From: Phycisphaerae bacterium | Lineage (GTDB): Bacteria > Planctomycetota > Phycisphaerae > UBA1845 | Assembly (NCBI GenBank): GCA_029260015.1 | Contig: JAJDEB010000002.1 | Location: 300,027 to 364,026, forward strand | Reading direction: 5' to 3' | Length of the DNA: 64,000 bases | Shown here: positions 60,004 to 64,000 of the stretch, piece after piece | How positions within the stretch are numbered: the stretch's first letter is position 1 | How the letters are laid out: each line of letters begins with the position of its first letter | Notes under the pieces: model-generated | Databases searched by the model: none | The model's input: the letters and a program-made list of their open reading frames with translations, nothing else | Told to the model about the DNA's origin: nothing | Program-made: the position numbers and the translations under genes

Positions 60004-61893
60004 TCAATAGCTTGGTGAAGTCAACACGCCTTCGTCGCTGACCAGAACGTGCAACGATGGATCGGCGAGTACGTCGGCGACGGACATTTCGACGCCATCG
60101 ACAAGCATCGTTTGATAGACCAGTCGAATGCCGTGGCTATAATCGGCATAGAAATCGACGTGGCCGAGATAGAGCGGTTGAATCGGTACGCCGCTTAATT
60201 GATGCCAGCCGTATATCGCGACGCGGTTCGGGTTGGCGGGCAGTTGCGTGGTGATGACCACATCCTTCTTGATTCCGCCAATCAGATTATCGAGAGGGAG
60301 TGATCCCTGTTGGCCTTCGACAATGCGATGGTGTCGGAGCATGGTGGTCATGCGGGCGATGTCGGTGGTTGCGGGGCTGATGGGTTGTGGACCGAGTTTG
60401 GTGGTCGCTTGCGTGTAGATATCGTTGACCATTTTGCGCGTGGGCAGCAGGCAATCGAATGCGTCCGCAATCGGTTGGGCGATGAGCGGGCTCATGGGCA
60501 TGCGTACGAAGTCGCGCTCGATACCGGCTGACAGATAGTCGTTGGATACGAAGTACGTTGCGTTGACCACGTTGCTGCTGATGACGGCGCTGACGTTGAT
60601 CGGAACGAACTCGCGCAGGAAACCGGGGACGTTGCCTGATGTAATCTCGCTGAGGATGCGGGCTTCGCGATTGACGCGAGGCAAGCCGGCGATCTCTGCG
60701 GCTAACTGCGTGCCGGTTGGAGCGCCCGTCGGGCGCGGGGGAATCGCGGAATTGGTGAGCGACCGCTGGAATGCGGAGTAGTCGCGCAGGTCGATGGTAT
60801 TGTTGCCGCTATCGTCGAAAACTTGAAGGCAAAGTTGATCGCACGGATCGACCAACAACACGTCCGGGCCTGCAAGACAGCCGGCAAACCGATCAAAGTC
60901 GGCAAGGTCCACGTCGCCATCATTATCGAAGTCACCGTCAGAAAGCGTTTCGCAGGCGTCGAGGAATTCGTTGCTGTTGCAATCAAGGTCAGGGTCGGCT
61001 GCGATTTCGGAATGGTCGGCTAACGTGTTGTTGTCGCAATCGGGCGCGACGACGCGGACATTGTCGAACAGCGCAAAGGTGTCGGCGGCTGGGCTTGCGA
61101 TGGAGGAGAACGTATCCATCAGTCCAAGCATGATTGTACCCGGTGCAATGGTGGATTCTTCGCGAACGGCGAAGAGTCGCCCGTTGATGTGCCATTCGAG
61201 GACGCCAGCAATGTACGACACTTCGACTTCGACCCAGCGTTTGCCCGGCGCGCCTTGCGATTCGTAAGTGGGGGCAGGGAAAAGTGTTTGATAGAACACG
61301 TCGGTGTGATTGCGGCTGATGGCTGCAAGCGTTGAGTCATCGACCGCAAGCAGTTGAGCATCTCGGTAGGCGCGATAGTCGTTGCTGTCGCCGCCTTCAC
61401 CGGTGACGCCGAACCAATGTCCGTCGCTCGATGGGCCATTCGCCCAGACCGATTGCGAACCGGAGTGGCCAACTCCGACAAGGGCAAATTGCGTCGAGCC
61501 CACACCACCGCCAGCCCCGCCGTTATAACCGAGCCACATGTCAAAGCGAACGGTGTAGTCGCCATCGAACGTCATCGTGTTGAGGTAGGCATTGACGGCA
61601 TCGAGTGCGGGCGTCGCGTCGGTGCTGTTGACCGTCAGGTGCATGCCGACGGTTGTTCCGCCTGTCGTGTTTGGAGCAGGAGCGATACCCCGCGTGCTAT
61701 AGTCGAAGGCAAAGTCGGCGGTGAAATCCCCCGCATGGCTGACGGTTGACCATTGCGCTGCAGACGTGCCGGCATCGAAGTTGTCGGAAAACAACGTGAC
61801 TTCGGCGGCTCGCGATGGTTCGGTGATTGCGAGTGCAAGCATTGCAGCGGTGATCGCGACGACGCGGTTTCGATGGACAAGGAGGTTTGGCAT
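60004..61893 (-). CDS. Secreted LamG-like / dockerin-like protein with an unassigned C-terminal domain
   Basis: 629 residues. Signal peptide 1-29. About 30-285 is a LamG/concanavalin-like sandwich (LFSDNFDAGTSAAQW, VSYIAGVLEWHINGRLFAV, FALFDNVRVVAPD). A planctomycete DCN repeat (DPDLDCNSNEFLDACE) and a dockerin-like pair (DFDNDGDVDLADFDRFAG, DSGNNTIDLRDYSAFQ) follow at about 295-380. Unusually a further 245 residues follow, with conserved-looking polar motifs (VAIYGWHQLSGVPIQPLYLG, VDFYADYSHGIRLV) that suggest an independent, perhaps enzymatic domain. No named family. The stop codon is 36 bases upstream of the next gene's start on the same strand. Confidence 0.7.
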   Translation of the reverse strand: MPNLLVHRNRVVAITAAMLALAITEPSRAAEVTLFSDNFDAGTSAAQWSTVSHAGDFTADFAFDYSTRGIAPAPNTTGGTTVGMHLTVNSTDATPALDAVNAYLNTMTFDGDYTVRFDMWLGYNGGAGGGVGSTQFALVGVGHSGSQSVWANGPSSDGHWFGVTGEGGDSNDYRAYRDAQLLAVDDSTLAAISRNHTDVFYQTLFPAPTYESQGAPGKRWVEVEVSYIAGVLEWHINGRLFAVREESTIAPGTIMLGLMDTFSSIASPAADTFALFDNVRVVAPDCDNNTLADHSEIAADPDLDCNSNEFLDACETLSDGDFDNDGDVDLADFDRFAGCLAGPDVLLVDPCDQLCLQVFDDSGNNTIDLRDYSAFQRSLTNSAIPPRPTGAPTGTQLAAEIAGLPRVNREARILSEITSGNVPGFLREFVPINVSAVISSNVVNATYFVSNDYLSAGIERDFVRMPMSPLIAQPIADAFDCLLPTRKMVNDIYTQATTKLGPQPISPATTDIARMTTMLRHHRIVEGQQGSLPLDNLIGGIKKDVVITTQLPANPNRVAIYGWHQLSGVPIQPLYLGHVDFYADYSHGIRLVYQTMLVDGVEMSVADVLADPSLHVLVSDEGVLTSPSY

Positions 61894-62106
61894 GGCATTG
61901 GATTCCTTTGGTACGGATGCCCAAGACGAACACCAGTATAGCGGAATCCCTCAGTGAAAAGGATGGCTCTATTGGTTTCAAATGCTGATATTCCGGACTT
62001 CCCGAACTTATCGGGCCCACTGTAATGTCGCGTGACAGTGAAAATATTTTTAAGCGATTACGTTTTGAGTCGATGGATTCGATAACAGATCTGCATAGGG
62101 GGATTT

Positions 62107-62601
62107 ATGCTCTCGATTTATTATCCATCGCCGCATACTGGAACTCGGGCAATGAAGTCGCTTCGCGCGTTTACCTTGGTTGAAGTGCTTGTCGTTGTCA
62201 TCGTCTTGGGAATCTTGGCGGCAATCGTTGTGCCGCAGTTCGTCAATGCGGCGACCGGAGCCGAACACATCGCTGCCAGCCAATTGGTGGCGATCGTTCA
62301 ACGCAAGATCGGTGAGTCTTATGCGAGGACTGGCGAATGGCCAACCGCGCTCGATGATGACTGGTTCTCACCGCCCGGTTTACCGCGCAACCCATATACC
62401 GATGGGGCTGCATCACTGACGGTTCAGAACATCGCCGGAAAATTAGAATTGGATATCAAGCACAGCAACGGTGGGCCAATCATCTATTGGTACAACCAAG
62501 CCAATGGTTTGTTCCATACCCGCGTGCCCTGGCAGGGCAACAACGCCGATACGCTGGCCCTCTACAATCGAGTTAATCACGTCAAAGCCGTCAATTACTA
62601 G
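62107..62601 (+). CDS. Type IV pilin/type II secretion pseudopilin-like protein
   Basis: 164 residues. Prepilin signature LRA-FTLVEVLVVVIVLGIL: cleavage after Ala21 with Glu at mature position 5, then a hydrophobic helix. GGGGG lies 4 bases before ATG 62107, giving a 21-residue leader; an ATG at 62152 would give a 6-residue leader. The soluble part has GEWPTALDDDWFSPPGLPRN and a planctomycete pseudopilin-like composition. The pilus-assembly operon at 13-19 kb could be its export machine, but they are 43 kb apart. Confidence 0.85.
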   Translation: MLSIYYPSPHTGTRAMKSLRAFTLVEVLVVVIVLGILAAIVVPQFVNAATGAEHIAASQLVAIVQRKIGESYARTGEWPTALDDDWFSPPGLPRNPYTDGAASLTVQNIAGKLELDIKHSNGGPIIYWYNQANGLFHTRVPWQGNNADTLALYNRVNHVKAVNY

Positions 62602-62661
62602 CAGGGATTTGCAACAGGTCCGTCATTGAGATTGACCAGACTTACCTGTTACACTGATGGG

Positions 62662-64000
62662 ATGAACCCAAACCCATTTATTGCCATGATCGTTTCGATT
62701 TCGATGTGCTGTTTCGTTGCCTCTGCACTCGGGGGAACGGAAGAGCCACGCACAATTCTGTTTTACGGCAACAGTTTTACGATCGGTATCGGATCGGCAG
62801 AGGCGCAGTCGCTTGGCGGTGTGCCGGGTGTGTTTGCAGATCTCGTGGTGGCGGCTGGTCATCCTGAACCGAATGTCGAGAATGCAGCCGTCAGCGGTCA
62901 AACACTTACATGGCACTTGGCCAATAACACCGATGTGATTACCAACCCGGTGGACTTCGCAGAATCGCCGGGGTTTCAGTGGGACCATATAGTTCTTCAG
63001 GCGTTTTCAACGCGACCCACGCACATCGGGAATCTGTCGCAGTTTCGAGCGGACCTATTGGCGCTTTTCACCGAAGCCCGCAATCACAGTCCATCCGCCA
63101 GCGCCGTTCTGTATGAGACATGGGCGCGAGAACCGGGGCATTCGGTTTATACCGGCGATCCGCCCTCGTTTCCTGGTGGTCCGGCGCAAATGCAGCAGGA
63201 ATTGCGCGATGGGTACGAGCTTGCCCGGCAGGACGTTGACGCTGCATTCGGTGCGGGCGTCGCGGCGGTCGCGCCTGTTGGCGACGCGTGGGAGAGTACG
63301 AATTGGGATAATCTTCATGCCACCGACATGTACCATGCCGGTCCGCGCGGGACGTACCTTGCTGCACTGGTGATTTATGGAACGGTGTATCAGTCGCCGA
63401 CGTTTGGTTTGCCGAAGGTGTTCGCAGGTTTGAGTGAACAGGAGGCGGCGGAATTGCAGGTGGCGGCTGACCTGATTCTCGGATTCGGCTGCGGTGCGGC
63501 TGGATTGGATTGCAATTCGAACTGCATCCCCGATGTGCTTGAAGATGACTGTAATGACAACGCCGTGCCGGATGACTGCGACATAGTCGATGGCACAAGT
63601 ATCGATTGCAACACCAACGGCGTGCCCGATGAATGCGAATTGACGGAGATGGGTATCTTCACGTCAGCCTCGCCGACACTATCACCCATCGGCGCCGACA
63701 ACAACCAGTCACATTTGATCCGTAATTCGCCCATTGCACTGGACAACGTTACGCTCGAATTAACCATTCGCGGTGACTTTGACGCGGTGGATGAATTTGT
63801 CGATGTCTTTGTCAATGCGACCAATGTCGGCCGAGTTTTCGACATCGGCGCGAATCCTTGCCCGTCGACCCCGGATGAAGATCAAATCGTCATCAGCGCA
63901 AGCGTGTTTAATGCGGCCGGCGGCGGTGGAGACGTGCTGATTTCGCTGATCTCGAGCGGTGTCGTCAATGCCGACCTATGCAGTCCGCCTTCTTCAATCA
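62662..64000 (+). CDS. Partial secreted SGNH/GDSL-type hydrolase with planctomycete Cys repeats
   Basis: 446 codons are visible and the frame continues past the window end. Signal peptide about 1-24 (MIVSISMCCFVASALGG). SGNH motifs: block I ILFYGNSFTIGIG (Ser nucleophile, about residue 38), HIVLQAFSTRPTH in the block III region and WDNLHATDMYHAGPRGTYLAA (block V Asp-x-x-His). Residues about 285-330 are the DCNSNCIPDVLED / DCNTNGVPDECE repeat common in planctomycete exported proteins, then a beta domain (TLELTIRGDFDAVDEFVDVF). It could be an esterase or deacetylase on polysaccharide; the substrate is unknown. Confidence 0.78.
   Translation, partial: MNPNPFIAMIVSISMCCFVASALGGTEEPRTILFYGNSFTIGIGSAEAQSLGGVPGVFADLVVAAGHPEPNVENAAVSGQTLTWHLANNTDVITNPVDFAESPGFQWDHIVLQAFSTRPTHIGNLSQFRADLLALFTEARNHSPSASAVLYETWAREPGHSVYTGDPPSFPGGPAQMQQELRDGYELARQDVDAAFGAGVAAVAPVGDAWESTNWDNLHATDMYHAGPRGTYLAALVIYGTVYQSPTFGLPKVFAGLSEQEAAELQVAADLILGFGCGAAGLDCNSNCIPDVLEDDCNDNAVPDDCDIVDGTSIDCNTNGVPDECELTEMGIFTSASPTLSPIGADNNQSHLIRNSPIALDNVTLELTIRGDFDAVDEFVDVFVNATNVGRVFDIGANPCPSTPDEDQIVISASVFNAAGGGGDVLISLISSGVVNADLCSPPSSI

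Noticed and set aside
1..64000. CRISPR array, prophage or transposase.
   Set aside because: No regularly spaced direct repeats, phage structural genes or transposase motifs were seen; the repeats present are isolated palindromes.

Overview
The window looks like a chromosomal segment of a Planctomycetota bacterium, probably Phycisphaerae-like. The grounds are a PEP-CTERM protein, several secreted proteins with dockerin-like Ca-binding repeats and 'DCNxNxxPDxC' repeats, PQQ-type beta-propellers, three Glu/sorbosone-dehydrogenase (GSDH) propeller proteins, an adjacent DUF1501/DUF1800 pair, C-terminal zinc ribbons of the 'CxxCGYDLRG' kind, and a long ComEC. I read about 45 protein-coding genes (two cut by the window edges). 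I saw no rRNA, tRNA, CRISPR array, prophage or transposase gene. Start codons were chosen by Shine-Dalgarno (SD) match, signal peptide or family length, so many differ from the longest open frame.

Region by region. 1-2 kb: edge of a membrane-protein gene, a DtxR/MntR-type regulator, a small Cys-pair protein and a PEP-CTERM protein. 2.3-13 kb (+): a PaaK-like ligase, two overlapping PQQ-propeller proteins, then a half-size adenylating enzyme, an aldehyde-dehydrogenase/LuxC-like reductase and an iron alcohol dehydrogenase, which together could reduce a carboxylic acid to an alcohol; a solitary solute-binding lipoprotein follows. 13-19 kb (-): a type IV pilus/type II secretion inner-membrane operon headed by a PilM with a fused membrane-anchored C-terminal half. 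19-24 kb: MtaB, small membrane proteins and a polyferredoxin-TPR fusion. 24-32 kb: a giant GSDH protein, an SDR enzyme, PqiA and PqiB. 32-41.5 kb: a lipoprotein of alkaline-phosphatase fold convergent on a tightly packed five-gene minus-strand operon (alpha/beta hydrolase lipoprotein, short LeuA-like synthase, NPP-type phosphodiesterase lipoprotein, PTPMT1-like phosphatase, GT-C membrane protein). 41.6-47.5 kb (-): GSDH, DUF1501, DUF1800, GSDH. 47.7-50.6 kb (+): ECF sigma factor, probable anti-sigma factor and PDZ protein ending in a clear terminator. 50.6-64 kb: Smr protein, RNase D, subtilase with Ig-like domains, ComEC, HAD phosphatase, a secreted alpha/beta-hydrolase-like protein, a LamG/dockerin protein, a prepilin, and the start of an SGNH hydrolase with planctomycete Cys repeats.

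A second layer runs through the window: short palindromic mobile-looking repeats (REP/BIME-like). There are two intergenic or gene-end subtypes that begin GTAGGGT and end ACCCTAC, a GCACTGCTC/GAGCAGTG type, and a CCCCACCCTT/AAGGATGGGG type. Two copies sit in frame inside genes of the 32-39 kb region and add peptides to the products. Two others supply the stop codon of the preceding gene. The most unusual content is this in-gene use of palindromes, the five-gene lipid/glycan-looking operon, and the candidate acid-to-alcohol reductase cluster.
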